A stretch of DNA of 59,243 nt from Bradyrhizobium sp. Ec3.3 (GCF_000472925.1 NZ_AXAS01000055.1:1-59243); one strand, 5' to 3'. Shown: positions 15,889-24,452, numbered from the stretch's first letter. The notes: generated by a model from the letters alone, not told the origin. Translations and numbers: made by a program.

Positions 15889-17592
15889 TCAGTACATGAA
15901 GTAGCGCTGGGCCATGGGAAGCACCTTTGCGGGTTCGCAAGTAAGCAACCGTCCGTTGGCTCGAACTTCGTAGGTCTCCGGATCAATTTCCATATAGGGA
16001 AGCGAGCTATTCAATATCATCGAATGTTTGCCGATCCGGCGCGTGTTTCTGACCGGAAGAAGCTGCTTTGCGAGCCCGAGCGCCCTGGTTCGTTCCAGCG
16101 AGGCGAGGCTGACAAAGGTAACGGAGCTCTTGATCAGGGAGCGGCCGAACGCGCCGAACATGGGCCGATAGTATTCCGGCTGGGGGGTTGGAATGGACGC
16201 GTTCGGATCGCCCATGATCGCCGCCGCGATCGTGCCGGACTTGAGCACCATATCAGGCTTCACTCCGAAAAATGCCGGATCCCAGACTACAAGGTCGGCA
16301 AGCTTTCCTATTTCAATCGAACCGACATAGCTGGAAATACCCTGGGCAATTGCCGGATTAATCGTGTATTTGGCGACATAACGTCGGGCCCTGAAGTTGT
16401 CGTGTTCACCGCTCTCTTCCAGCAAGCGTCCAAATTGTTTTTTCATCTTGTCCGCGGTCTGCCAGGTCCGCGTTATCACCTCACCGATACGTCCCATTGC
16501 CTGGCTGTCAGATGACACAATCGAGAAGGCGCCAAGATCGTGCAAGATGTCTTCCGCGGCGATTGTTTCCTTGCGAATGCGGCTTTCAGCGAAGGCGACA
16601 TCCTCGGGGATCCGGTGATCGAGATGGTGGGTGACCATCAGCATGTCGAGCGCTTCGTCGAGCGTATCGACTGTATAGGGGCGCGTCGGATTGGTCGACG
16701 CCGGAAGTACATTCCCCTCGCCGCACACCTTGATGATGTCGGGTGCATGGCCGCCGCCGGCGCCTTCAGTGTGGAAGGTATGGATCGTCCTTCCCTTGAA
16801 CGCAGCGATGGTATCTTCGACAAATCCGCTTTCATTGAGCGAGTCGGTGTGAATGGCGACCTGGATGTCCATTTCATCAGCCACAGAGAGACAGCAGTCG
16901 ATCGCACTCGGAGTGGCTCCCCAGTCCTCGTGCAGCTTCAGCCCGCATGCCCCCGCCTCAATCTGTTCGACCAGGCCGGCAGGCAGGCTTGCGTTGCCCT
17001 TGCCAAAGAAACCAAGATTCATGGGAAAGGCGTCGGCCGCTTCGAGCATCCGCTGAATATGCCACGGCCCCGGCGAACAGGTTGTCGCCGTCGTACCGGC
17101 CGCCGGGCCTGTGCCTCCCCCGATCAACGTTGTCAACCCGGAATACAGCGCTTCCTCGATTTGCTGCGGGCAAATGTAGTGAACGTGGGTGTCGATACCG
17201 CCTGCTGTAATGATCTTGCCTTCACCGGCAATGACCTCCGTTCCCGGTCCGATGACAATTTCTACATCGGGCTGCACATCGGGATTTCCGGCCTTGCCGA
17301 TCGCCGCAATCAATCCATCCTTGATTGCGAGATCGGCCTTCACGATCCCCCAGTGATCAAGGATTAGCGCGTTGGTAACGACCGTATCGACCGCTCCTTC
17401 GGAGCGGCTTCGTTGTGACTGCCCCATACCGTCGCGAATGACTTTTCCGCCGCCAAACTTCACTTCCTCCCCATAGTTGGTGAAGTCTTCCTCCACCTCG
17501 ATGATAAGGTCGGTATCCGCAAGGCGGACCTTGTCGCCGACCGTGGGGCCGAACATCTGCGCATAGGCAGCTCGGCTCATTGTGTTAGGCAT
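15889..17592 (-). CDS. ureC: Urease alpha subunit UreC
   Basis: 567 residues, full length. Catalytic subunit hydrolysing urea to ammonia and carbamate. Nickel ligands are visible: HVHYICP, the carbamylated Lys in GLKLHEDWG, AIHTDSLNE and TIHTFHTEGAGGGHAPD. The mobile-flap motif normally MVCHHLDP reads MVTHHLDH: the flap Cys (Cys319 in Klebsiella numbering) is Thr (codon at 16630-16632), while the catalytic His320 is kept. Thr at this site is known from Staphylococcus xylosus urease, so activity is plausible. GAGGTAG precedes the ATG at 17592. Confidence 0.97.
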   Translation of the reverse strand: MPNTMSRAAYAQMFGPTVGDKVRLADTDLIIEVEEDFTNYGEEVKFGGGKVIRDGMGQSQRSRSEGAVDTVVTNALILDHWGIVKADLAIKDGLIAAIGKAGNPDVQPDVEIVIGPGTEVIAGEGKIITAGGIDTHVHYICPQQIEEALYSGLTTLIGGGTGPAAGTTATTCSPGPWHIQRMLEAADAFPMNLGFFGKGNASLPAGLVEQIEAGACGLKLHEDWGATPSAIDCCLSVADEMDIQVAIHTDSLNESGFVEDTIAAFKGRTIHTFHTEGAGGGHAPDIIKVCGEGNVLPASTNPTRPYTVDTLDEALDMLMVTHHLDHRIPEDVAFAESRIRKETIAAEDILHDLGAFSIVSSDSQAMGRIGEVITRTWQTADKMKKQFGRLLEESGEHDNFRARRYVAKYTINPAIAQGISSYVGSIEIGKLADLVVWDPAFFGVKPDMVLKSGTIAAAIMGDPNASIPTPQPEYYRPMFGAFGRSLIKSSVTFVSLASLERTRALGLAKQLLPVRNTRRIGKHSMILNSSLPYMEIDPETYEVRANGRLLTCEPAKVLPMAQRYFMY

Positions 17593-17636
17593 GCTAATCT
17601 ACCTCACTGATAACCGACGCGCCCGGTACATCAGTC

Positions 17637-17945
17637 TCATCGCAGAGAGCCGTTCACGGCTCGGTTGAACCCAAAAACGAGACCAGACCCCGCATAGGGG
17701 ATCAGGGACACTTGCCTTGATTGCCCCGGTTCGAACCGCACGGCCGTGCCGGCGGGAATGTCGAGGCGATAGCCGCGGGCGATCTTTCGATCGAATTCGA
17801 GCGCTGCGTTGGCCTCAGCGAAATGGTAGTGACTGCCAACTTGGACTGGCCTGTCGCCCTTGTTGGCGACCTTCATCACGATGGCCACCCTGTCCTTGTT
17901 CAGGATAATCTCACCTGGCGCCGGGAAGATCTCGCCTGGGATCAT
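17637..17945 (-). CDS. ureB: Urease beta subunit UreB
   Basis: 102 residues beginning MIPGEIFPAPGEI, as in all UreB proteins, with the conserved SHYHFAEANAALEFDR and GYRLDIPAGTAVRFEPG. Non-catalytic structural subunit of urease. A strong GGGAGGAG site precedes the ATG at 17945, which is preferred over the longer upstream frame. The ATG overlaps the stop of the upstream ureJ gene by 4 nt. Confidence 0.96.
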   Translation of the reverse strand: MIPGEIFPAPGEIILNKDRVAIVMKVANKGDRPVQVGSHYHFAEANAALEFDRKIARGYRLDIPAGTAVRFEPGQSRQVSLIPYAGSGLVFGFNRAVNGSLR

Positions 17946-18523
17946 TGCAATTCTCCTCCCGAGATTATACGGGTGGCCGTGCTCAACCGCCTCTTCCACT
18001 CGCTTGCGATCTTCTCGACTAAGCGTCGAATACAAAGGCCCATGGCAATGCCGGCCGAGTGAAGCGACGCCGTTGAGACAGTGAAGCCAGCGGCATAAGA
18101 AGCCAGATTGCTGGCTGCGGCCTCCGTTCCGTGCGCGTGGCCATGAAAAAGCGCGAACAGTCCAACAATCGCCGCTCCGAGTATGACGGGCAGTCTCACT
18201 CGCAACGCGACGAGAACTCCGAAGACAACGATCGATGCCGCGATCGCTGGCTCAATCAGGGCGATTTGCAAACCCCAAGCGGCAGCAGCGAAGCCAATCA
18301 ACATCGCTGCCACGAAAATTAAAGGCCATGCCCAGATCGCCCGTCCACCAACTAGCGCACCCCATAGGCCGACCAGCGCCATGACAGAGGTGTGATCAAT
18401 ACCGGTAAGTGGGTGAATAATGCCTGCGACAAATGAATGGGTGTCGCCAATGGTGAGATGAGCGGAAGCCGGATCCATCAGTATATTGGCAAGGACCATG
18501 CAAACGAGAAGGGATTGCATCAT
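17942..18523 (-). CDS. ureJ: HupE/UreJ family membrane protein (probable nickel permease)
   Basis: 193 residues with about six hydrophobic helices and a signal-like N terminus. It carries the family motif HPLTGIDHTSVMALVGLWG, whose His and Asp residues are thought to bind metal, and a second His cluster FHGHAHGTEA. HupE/UreJ proteins are associated with nickel uptake for hydrogenase and urease. Located between ureA and ureB, the usual place in rhizobial urease operons. AGGAG lies just upstream of the tandem ATG codons. Confidence 0.9.
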   Translation of the reverse strand: MMQSLLVCMVLANILMDPASAHLTIGDTHSFVAGIIHPLTGIDHTSVMALVGLWGALVGGRAIWAWPLIFVAAMLIGFAAAAWGLQIALIEPAIAASIVVFGVLVALRVRLPVILGAAIVGLFALFHGHAHGTEAAASNLASYAAGFTVSTASLHSAGIAMGLCIRRLVEKIASEWKRRLSTATRIISGGELQ

Positions 18524-18529
18524 CGGCTC

Positions 18530-18832
18530 CTAGCGAATCGGATCATGAATAGGCACGAGCTTGGTTCCGTTGGGGAATGTGGCTTCGACCTGCATTTCGT
18601 GGATCATTTCCGGAATACCTTGCATGACCTGATTGCGCGTCAGCACAGTGCCGCTCGCACATATCAACTCAGCAACCGACTTTCCGTCGCGAGCCCCTTC
18701 CATGACGAAATCGGAGATGAGCGCGATACTTTCGGGGTAGTTGAGCTTGATGCCTCTTGCGAGCCGCGCCCGAGCCACCATTGCGGCAACGGCGATCATC
18801 AACTTGTCTCTTTCCCGCGGCGTAAGGTTCAT
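18530..18832 (-). CDS. ureA: Urease gamma subunit UreA
   Basis: 100 residues, begins MNLTPRERDKLMIAVAAMVARARLARG and contains KLNYPESIALISDFVMEGARDGKSVA, the standard UreA sequence. Non-catalytic subunit of the urease core. GGAGA lies 9 nt before the ATG. Located between ureD and ureJ. Confidence 0.97.
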   Translation of the reverse strand: MNLTPRERDKLMIAVAAMVARARLARGIKLNYPESIALISDFVMEGARDGKSVAELICASGTVLTRNQVMQGIPEMIHEMQVEATFPNGTKLVPIHDPIR

Positions 18833-18859
18833 GAAGGTCTCCGTCTGTCGCCACGTGCT

Positions 18860-19774
18860 TCAGCACAACCACATTTTCGGCACTCGAAAAGGACCTGGGC
18901 CGAGTTCGCGATCGAAATGTTGAAGGATGCGGATCATGGCGATCTTCAAATCGGCAGACTCCCTGGCGGCGAACCGTACGACAATCAATCCGCTCACCAT
19001 TGTCACCGCACAGTCGCATTGCCGCGACTGTGCAACTTCGCGAAGCAATTCCAACCTGCGGTCGGGATGGGGAGCACAATAGATCAACGTACCGATGGCT
19101 CTGCGGTCAGAAAGAAGTGCCTTCCTGGATAAATGCCGAATCGTGCTGTCGGTCACAAGAAAACTGTCCGCCCAGATCAACCGGCCGCCTCTCCTCACCA
19201 GCCAGCTGTCGCGAATATATCCTCTCGTGATTTCCTCGCCGCGGGCGGCACGACCAAGCACAATCCACTCGAGCGCAATCAGTTCTGCGCCTGGGTGGAG
19301 ATCAATCTCAATCTGTCGACAAATTCGGGCCCCATCAAAGACGATGGTTTCCTGCGGAAGCCACGCAAGCTTCGCTGAGTCGCGGGCCTTCAATCGGGTG
19401 TTAATGCGTGCGGGCTCATTCAGCGCGCGATAGATTTTTTCGGCCGCCTGCGAGGTCATCGCCACGCGCGCGTCATCCACCGCTATAATGTCAAGTTCGA
19501 ACCGGTCTCCACCGGCGATACCGCCCGCGGCATTGACGAGAACTGCTTCTATCGCTGCATCGCCCGCAATCCGCGGGAACATGATGCGAGTTGGAAATTT
19601 ATCGTAGAGGTTCGCAATACGCGTCACACTCCCGGCACTGTTAAAAACAACGCTTGCTGTTCCCCTGGCCCGCTCCAGATTGGCGTCGCGCAGGACGCGA
19701 TGCGCCCGACCGGGCCTGCCGTCGTCCACGTTCGGATTGCAGTGGCTCGTTTCGAACATTGCAAAATCAGACAT
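18860..19774 (-). CDS. ureD: Urease accessory protein UreD (UreH)
   Basis: 304 residues. Chaperone that binds apo-urease and recruits UreF-UreG for nickel insertion. Recognisable blocks are NLYDKFPTRIMFPRI, NAAGGIAGGDRFELDIIA, TSQAAEKIYRAL and LPQETIVFDGARICRQIEIDL. First gene of the operon, so the promoter should lie between 19775 and the 3' end of the upstream beta-propeller gene. The start could also be an in-frame ATG a few codons downstream; no strong ribosome site decides. Confidence 0.95.
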   Translation of the reverse strand: MSDFAMFETSHCNPNVDDGRPGRAHRVLRDANLERARGTASVVFNSAGSVTRIANLYDKFPTRIMFPRIAGDAAIEAVLVNAAGGIAGGDRFELDIIAVDDARVAMTSQAAEKIYRALNEPARINTRLKARDSAKLAWLPQETIVFDGARICRQIEIDLHPGAELIALEWIVLGRAARGEEITRGYIRDSWLVRRGGRLIWADSFLVTDSTIRHLSRKALLSDRRAIGTLIYCAPHPDRRLELLREVAQSRQCDCAVTMVSGLIVVRFAARESADLKIAMIRILQHFDRELGPGPFRVPKMWLC

Positions 19775-19833
19775 TGGGAGGTCGACATTCGGCCTTTGCG
19801 CACAAAGCGCCGACGAAACCGGATCTTGAAGTA

Positions 19834-19869
19834 AGGGGCGTAACCATTGGCTGCTCTGGTCACGCCCCT
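19834..19869 (-). terminator. GC-rich hairpin after the beta-propeller gene
   Basis: AGGGGCGTAACC (19834-19845) pairs with GGTCACGCCCCT (19858-19869) with one mismatch and a 12-nt loop. It lies 18 nt past the stop of the beta-propeller gene and ahead of ureD. No long T-run, so termination strength is uncertain. Confidence 0.5.
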
Positions 19870-19886
19870 GGAGGACCGACGGCAGA

Positions 19887-21170
19887 TCAGAAGCCCGCCA
19901 GACCCTGCGGGCTGTTGTAGGGGATCTTTACGCTGCAGACCTCGTTGAGCGAACCATCAGGCTGTGTGGCATAGCCTACGAGCTTCGCTGCATTCCCATA
20001 GATCTGATAGAGATGCGCCCCATCGGGCGTGATCCAGTTGTCGGCGGGACCGCTGGTCACCGTTCCGTTCAGCCCCCTGGCGGTGCCGTCCCCCGGAACT
20101 TTCGGGCATGCAGGATCGCGCGCGAGTTCGAGGCCGCGGCCATTGATGCGGTAGCTGCTGATATTGCTGTAGCCGAAGTTCGTCGCGTACACCGTACGAT
20201 CATCCGGCGAGACTGCTAGCCAGCACAGTTCGGACGGCACGCCTGCGCTCGTGTCGATCTTTACGAGCGAGCCTATGTTGACTGTTCCGTCTTTCTCGAT
20301 GGTGCCCATAGAGCATCCATCGCCGACAGCATATCCGATGAGGAAGGTATCGGGCCGCTCGTGCAGGAAGGCAATGTAGAATGGAGAGCCACCTTTCGCG
20401 TCATAGAACCTGGTCGTGCCCAGCGAGCCATCCTTTCGCAGGGGGAATACGGCGAGCCCGTCGGGATCTGGCGCATTCGAAGCGATTGAGTGGAACGCAC
20501 CGCCGGCCCGCTGGACCCAGAGAATAGGCGAGCCATCTGGATACAAGCCTGTGTGCGCAATCGGCTCGTCGAAAGTGGTGCCAACAAAGACGAGCTCTTC
20601 GTTAGGCGAGACCACGACCATAGTGGCCACCCGGTTCCTTTTGCTATAAGTGTTGACCGTGTACTGTTCCTGGCGCGTCGTGAGCTTGCCTTCGGCGTCA
20701 ACGGACATCAGCCGGAGGTGATCGGGGCCGAACGAGTGCAATACGAAAAGAGTGCGGGTCTTTTGAGAGTAGGCCAGCGACTTGGCGGTGCCGCTCCGAC
20801 CCTCGACCGGGTTGCCCGTCGCCTTGACGTCCACGAGCGTGAGCCGACCGTCTTCGGCAATACGGAATGTAGACACCGAATTATCGCCGCCGTTGGTCGT
20901 AAACAAAAATCGCCGATCCGGCGTGATAATGACACTAGCCGCCCCCTCAAACGCATTGGGCGCGCTGTCCTGGCCGCTAATCGGCTTGAACTCGCCCGAG
21001 CCCGCGCCTCCCGTGCTGACGCGCTCAAGTTCGTCGAGTTCGCCGCTGGCGCGTCGTTTGTAGTGGATGATCGCATTCGCAACTTCGTTTGTCTGGGTGT
21101 AAAGGTGTCCGGACTGCCCCCTGGACATGTCACTCATGGGCATCTCCTTCATCGTCGGTTCTTTGGCCAT
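19887..21170 (-). CDS. Lactonase/YVTN-type seven-bladed beta-propeller protein
   Basis: 427 residues from an ATG at 21170 with AAGGAGC upstream; no signal peptide is evident. Repeated blade strands are seen: SVIITPDRRFLFTTNGGDNSVSTFRI, VVVSPNEELVFVGTTF, LAVSPDDRTVYATNFGYSNISSYRI and WITPDGAHLYQIYGNAAKLVGY. This is the pattern of the 6-phosphogluconolactonase-like (Lactonase) and YVTN propellers. Function is unknown; such proteins are often periplasmic or redox-associated. Directly downstream of two cytochrome P460 genes on the same strand (76-nt gap), suggesting a shared transcript. Confidence 0.8.
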   Translation of the reverse strand: MAKEPTMKEMPMSDMSRGQSGHLYTQTNEVANAIIHYKRRASGELDELERVSTGGAGSGEFKPISGQDSAPNAFEGAASVIITPDRRFLFTTNGGDNSVSTFRIAEDGRLTLVDVKATGNPVEGRSGTAKSLAYSQKTRTLFVLHSFGPDHLRLMSVDAEGKLTTRQEQYTVNTYSKRNRVATMVVVSPNEELVFVGTTFDEPIAHTGLYPDGSPILWVQRAGGAFHSIASNAPDPDGLAVFPLRKDGSLGTTRFYDAKGGSPFYIAFLHERPDTFLIGYAVGDGCSMGTIEKDGTVNIGSLVKIDTSAGVPSELCWLAVSPDDRTVYATNFGYSNISSYRINGRGLELARDPACPKVPGDGTARGLNGTVTSGPADNWITPDGAHLYQIYGNAAKLVGYATQPDGSLNEVCSVKIPYNSPQGLAGF

Positions 21171-21246
21171 CGCGTTGCTCCTTCGGTTGGCGTGGATTAC
21201 GTTGTCGGAAGTTGAATTCACTCTGTGCGGAGCGTCCCCAAGGGCG

Positions 21247-21828
21247 CTATCGCTTTAGAACTGGGTACCCATTGACGTAGACCCACTCTGTCGCTTGTGC
21301 TGGGACATGGCAGGCCTTGCAGTCCAGCGCGTAGTCGGTCGACGTGGTCTTTGAAGGGTTCGTCGCGTCGAACCACGACCAACCCCAGCCATCTCCCCAC
21401 AATGCGTTACCGGGAAAACGACTGGCGTCGCCTTTCACCATTACAAACCAGCCCTTCAGGCTGTCTGCGCGGCTCACGGTTCCTGTCGTCATTTCGCTTG
21501 TGGCTGCGCTGTAAACCTCCTTCACAAGCACCGTCCCGTCGGGAAAGTGGCCATCCTTGCGGTACGCATCGATTGCGCCCGTTGATGCTAAAACGACGTG
21601 GATCTCCTTCGATCCTTTGCCGTTTTCGGTCGCTATCGCCCAGCTTCCCAGCGCCTGATAGGTCGCGAGGTAGTTCTCCGGCACACGCAGATTCCCGCGC
21701 GCGTCGACGACGGCTTCCGCCGGCGAACCGTGATCGAACGCCTCGGCGGTCTCCCAACCGCGTCCGGCGACAACAACGATCGTGGCGATTGCTACAACAC
21801 CCAGGCCCATGGCGCCGATCGCTTTCAT
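21247..21828 (-). CDS. Cytochrome P460 family protein (second of pair)
   Basis: 193 residues with an N-terminal hydrophobic segment (IGAMGLGVVAIATIVVVAG) acting as signal peptide or anchor, and one c-type haem site CKACH near the C terminus (LDCKACHVPAQATEWVY). The preceding region (ENYLATYQALGSWAI, HVVLASTGAIDAYRKDGHFPDGTVLVKEV) is typical of cytochrome P460, whose characterised members oxidise hydroxylamine or bind NO. A cross-linking Lys cannot be assigned from sequence alone. Downstream of the other P460 gene by 33 nt. Confidence 0.85.
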   Translation of the reverse strand: MKAIGAMGLGVVAIATIVVVAGRGWETAEAFDHGSPAEAVVDARGNLRVPENYLATYQALGSWAIATENGKGSKEIHVVLASTGAIDAYRKDGHFPDGTVLVKEVYSAATSEMTTGTVSRADSLKGWFVMVKGDASRFPGNALWGDGWGWSWFDATNPSKTTSTDYALDCKACHVPAQATEWVYVNGYPVLKR

Positions 21829-21861
21829 GATCATGTCCTCGCTCGACGACGAGCCGCTCAA

Positions 21862-22458
21862 TTATTTGTCCAGCAATGGATAGAACTGGGTCCAGACCTC
21901 GTCCTTCTTGGCGCCGGCGATATGGCAATAGGCGCATTCACCCTTGTCCTTCACCTTGGCCATTGGAGCTTTGGGCTCGTGATGATTGAAGTTGAAGTAT
22001 CCCCAGCCGTTGGTGTCAGCGAAGCGCTTGGAATCCTTCACCGTCACGTCTGCGCCGTTGAAGGGTCCGGGGAAATATCCTCTCCCCGACGGCTCAGTTC
22101 GCGATCCGTCCGCGTTTTCACCCGGGATAGTCAGCTGCAGTTCCTTGAAGAAGATCGTCCCCTCGGGAAATTGGCCGGTCTTCTGATAGACCTCGTACGA
22201 ACCCGGCTCGATGTAGACGTTGTGAAACTCCGGGAAGCCGGCCTTGCCATTGTTCAGCGCGTTGGGCGTCAGCGGCGATCCGAGGTAGACCCACTCGTGA
22301 AAATTCTTCGGGAGGAGCAGCTGTCCGTCCGCAGTATACTCGGGCAGATAGCGCGCTTTGGTTTGGGCAGCACCGTCTTTGAGCGAGCCCAACAACAGGG
22401 TGGTTGCTACCGCACTGGTTACGACAGTTACGGCCGCTGTTCGAAATCCAACGAGCAT
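21862..22458 (-). CDS. Cytochrome P460 family protein (first of pair)
   Basis: 198 residues with a signal peptide (AAVTVVTSAVATTLLLGSL, cleavage near GAAQ) and haem motif CAYCH near the C terminus (GECAYCHIAGAKKDEVWTQFYP). The central part (KNFHEWVYLGSPLTPN, HNVYIEPGSYEVYQKTGQFPEGTIFFKEL) matches the cytochrome P460 domain. It is clearly a paralogue of the protein encoded 33 nt downstream. Both are presumably periplasmic. Divergently oriented from the molybdopterin oxidoreductase gene across a 257-nt intergenic region. Confidence 0.85.
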   Translation of the reverse strand: MLVGFRTAAVTVVTSAVATTLLLGSLKDGAAQTKARYLPEYTADGQLLLPKNFHEWVYLGSPLTPNALNNGKAGFPEFHNVYIEPGSYEVYQKTGQFPEGTIFFKELQLTIPGENADGSRTEPSGRGYFPGPFNGADVTVKDSKRFADTNGWGYFNFNHHEPKAPMAKVKDKGECAYCHIAGAKKDEVWTQFYPLLDK

Positions 22459-22715
22459 GATCTCTCTCCTGCATCTCTAACCTGATATGGCCCACGCAAA
22501 CTGATGACGAGCTCTCTATCGGGAATAGCTCAGGAAATATCTCTCCTGTGCGCATCGCGCGCGTCGTCAATTGACTTCACTTTCTCATTCTTGATGCAAT
22601 TGGCATGTCACCCGTCGACAGGCGAGGTCTCTTGCATCAAGTTTGGCTGCGCGATTGCCCAATGACGGCGCGCTGTGCTGGGGCCGGAGTCCACCCTGAC
22701 AAAAGGCAACTTTCG
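22459..22715. promoter_or_regulatory. Divergent promoter region, P460 genes / Mo-oxidoreductase genes
   Basis: The region separates head-to-head transcription units and must hold both promoters. I see no certain -35/-10 pair or -24/-12 element. Confidence 0.4.
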
Positions 22716-23336
22716 ATGAACGATAATCACATCTCACGCGGCTTCACACCGAAGCGACAGGAACAGACACCGAAAGAACGTGTGCCGCCTGGGCAATATG
22801 TAACGGTCGATTTTCCGATTCTTTCAGCAGGACCGACACCCCAGATCGAAGTGGCACACTGGAAACTGATTCTCCAGCTAGGAGGGTCTTTAGTTCGCAC
22901 CTGGAATTGGGCGGAGTTCGAGGCATTGCCGCAGACTACGATCAAGACAGATATTCACTGTGTCACCAAATGGTCCAAACTAGATACCGTCTGGCAGGGC
23001 GTCACGCTCGACGATCTGCTCCATAGCGCGGGCCTCTCAGAGCCTGCCGACCCTTACATGATGGTTCACTGCTATGGAGGGTACACCACCAACGTTCCGG
23101 TCGTGGATCTCGTTGCCGGAAAGGGCATGATCGCGACACGACATGATGGCCTACCGATTGCGCCGGCGCACGGCGGTCCAGCCCGGCTGCTAGTGCCGCA
23201 TCTCTATTTCTGGAAGAGTGCCAAGTGGGTGCGACGGCTTCGTTTCATGCCGAGCGACGAGCGTGGTTTCTGGGAGTCGCGCGGATATCACAACTACGGC
23301 GATCCCTGGAAAGAGCAACGATACGATGGCGATTAA
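22716..23336 (+). CDS. Sulfite-oxidase-like molybdopterin oxidoreductase
   Basis: 206 residues of the Oxidored_molyb (sulfite oxidase/YedY) fold. The key Cys that would ligate Mo is in TDIHCVTKWSKLDTVWQGV. Other conserved blocks are DPYMMVHCYGGYTTNVPV, PIAPAHGGPARLLVPHLYFWKSAKWVR and FWESRGYHNYGDPW. No twin-arginine or Sec signal is visible, so it is probably cytoplasmic, unlike YedY. Together with the overlapping flavin reductase and the DUF6510 gene it forms a three-gene module. The substrate is unknown. Confidence 0.88.
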   Translation: MNDNHISRGFTPKRQEQTPKERVPPGQYVTVDFPILSAGPTPQIEVAHWKLILQLGGSLVRTWNWAEFEALPQTTIKTDIHCVTKWSKLDTVWQGVTLDDLLHSAGLSEPADPYMMVHCYGGYTTNVPVVDLVAGKGMIATRHDGLPIAPAHGGPARLLVPHLYFWKSAKWVRRLRFMPSDERGFWESRGYHNYGDPWKEQRYDGD

Positions 23337-24084
23337 ATCATCTGCTTCGTCGAGGCGACTGGAGTGGCAGCTCATGCTAGTGCACGACATCATCGTCGAA
23401 ACGTCCCGCGTCAAAAGTATTCGTCTGAAGGCAGACGGTTGGGCCGGACACCTGCCTGGCCAGCACGTCGACATCCGGCTCACTGCCGAGAACGGCTATC
23501 GGGCGGAACGCAGCTACTCGATCGCGTCTCCACCCGGCGATGAATTGCTCGTCTTGACCGTGGAGCGCGTAGAGGACGGCGAAGTGTCACCTTATCTCCT
23601 TGACACACTTCGCGCCGGCGATCGCCTCGAGCTGCGCGGCCCTGTCGGGGGGTACTTCGTCTGGACAGGCCTCGAGAATAACCCACTGTGCCTCATCGCA
23701 GGAGGGTCCGGCGTTACACCATTGATGTCGATGCTTCGTCATCGAGACACAGCAACGAATCGCGGTCCGGCCTTGCTCATGTATTCATCCAGACGTTTAC
23801 AAGATGTCATCTATCGAGATGAACTCGACGCGATGGCCGGCCGTGATCCTGCTCTGCGTATCGTCCACGCGCTCACCCGCGAGGCCCCACCCGACTGGAC
23901 CGGCCATCGGGGACGGATCGACAAGAGCCTGATCGCCGCCAATTGCTTCGCACCCGCGCAACGACCGGCCATCTATGTCTGCGGTCCGACATCTTTTGTC
24001 GAGAGCATCGCGGCCTGGCTTGTGGAGATCGGATTCGAACCTCTCAATATCAAGACCGAACGTTTTGGACCCTCAGGAGGATAG
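23326..24084 (+). CDS. FAD/NAD(P)-binding oxidoreductase (ferredoxin reductase-like)
   Basis: 252 residues with the ferredoxin-NADP reductase fold: ERSYSIASPPG binds FAD, LIAGGSGVTPLMSMLRH binds NAD(P), and IYVCGPTSFVESIA and KTERFGPSGG close the fold. No iron-sulfur domain. The ATG at 23326 overlaps the end of the molybdopterin gene by 11 nt, so the two are translationally linked. It probably supplies electrons to, or accepts them from, the Mo protein. That partnership is inference from overlap. Confidence 0.88.
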   Translation: MAIKSSASSRRLEWQLMLVHDIIVETSRVKSIRLKADGWAGHLPGQHVDIRLTAENGYRAERSYSIASPPGDELLVLTVERVEDGEVSPYLLDTLRAGDRLELRGPVGGYFVWTGLENNPLCLIAGGSGVTPLMSMLRHRDTATNRGPALLMYSSRRLQDVIYRDELDAMAGRDPALRIVHALTREAPPDWTGHRGRIDKSLIAANCFAPAQRPAIYVCGPTSFVESIAAWLVEIGFEPLNIKTERFGPSGG

Positions 24085-24089
24085 ATGTC

Positions 24090-24452
24090 ATGGCTCATAA
24101 TATCTCCGACCTGATGCTCGAGGGAAACACCGCGGCACTTCTCCTCCAGGATGTTTTTGCTCTCGATATCACTCTCGCACGGATTCGATGCGCGGCCTGT
24201 GATTGTACGAGCGGGGTCGGCGCCTTGGCCGCGCATGCCGCACCGATGGGCACCATTCTAAAATGTTCCGATTGCGATGACGTTCTGATGAGAGTGGTCG
24301 ACACGCCGCGTGGCCTGTTGCTCGAGATGGCAGGCGCGCGTTACCTGAGGTTTGACCCCGGGACGCCGGCATCCCGTGCAAATGCAGGGCCCTCCACTGT
24401 GGAGACACAGGAGGGACGAGCCGGTTGCGATATCGTCGCAAGCCGCCGTTAG
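24090..24452 (+). CDS. DUF6510 zinc-ribbon-like protein
   Basis: 120 residues, ATG at 24090 behind a perfect AGGAGG. Two CxxC knuckles, CAACD and CSDCD, separated by ~25 residues, look like a zinc ribbon; an upstream region LEGNTAALLLQDVFALDIT is typical of the DUF6510 family. Family members often sit next to a sulfite-oxidase-like protein and a flavin reductase, as here (5 nt behind the reductase). No function is known; it could be a small metal or redox partner or a regulator. Confidence 0.75.
   Translation: MAHNISDLMLEGNTAALLLQDVFALDITLARIRCAACDCTSGVGALAAHAAPMGTILKCSDCDDVLMRVVDTPRGLLLEMAGARYLRFDPGTPASRANAGPSTVETQEGRAGCDIVASRR

Noticed and set aside
16540..17367. 275-codon plus-strand frame opposite ureC
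   Set aside because: Antisense shadow of ureC, no recognisable domain.
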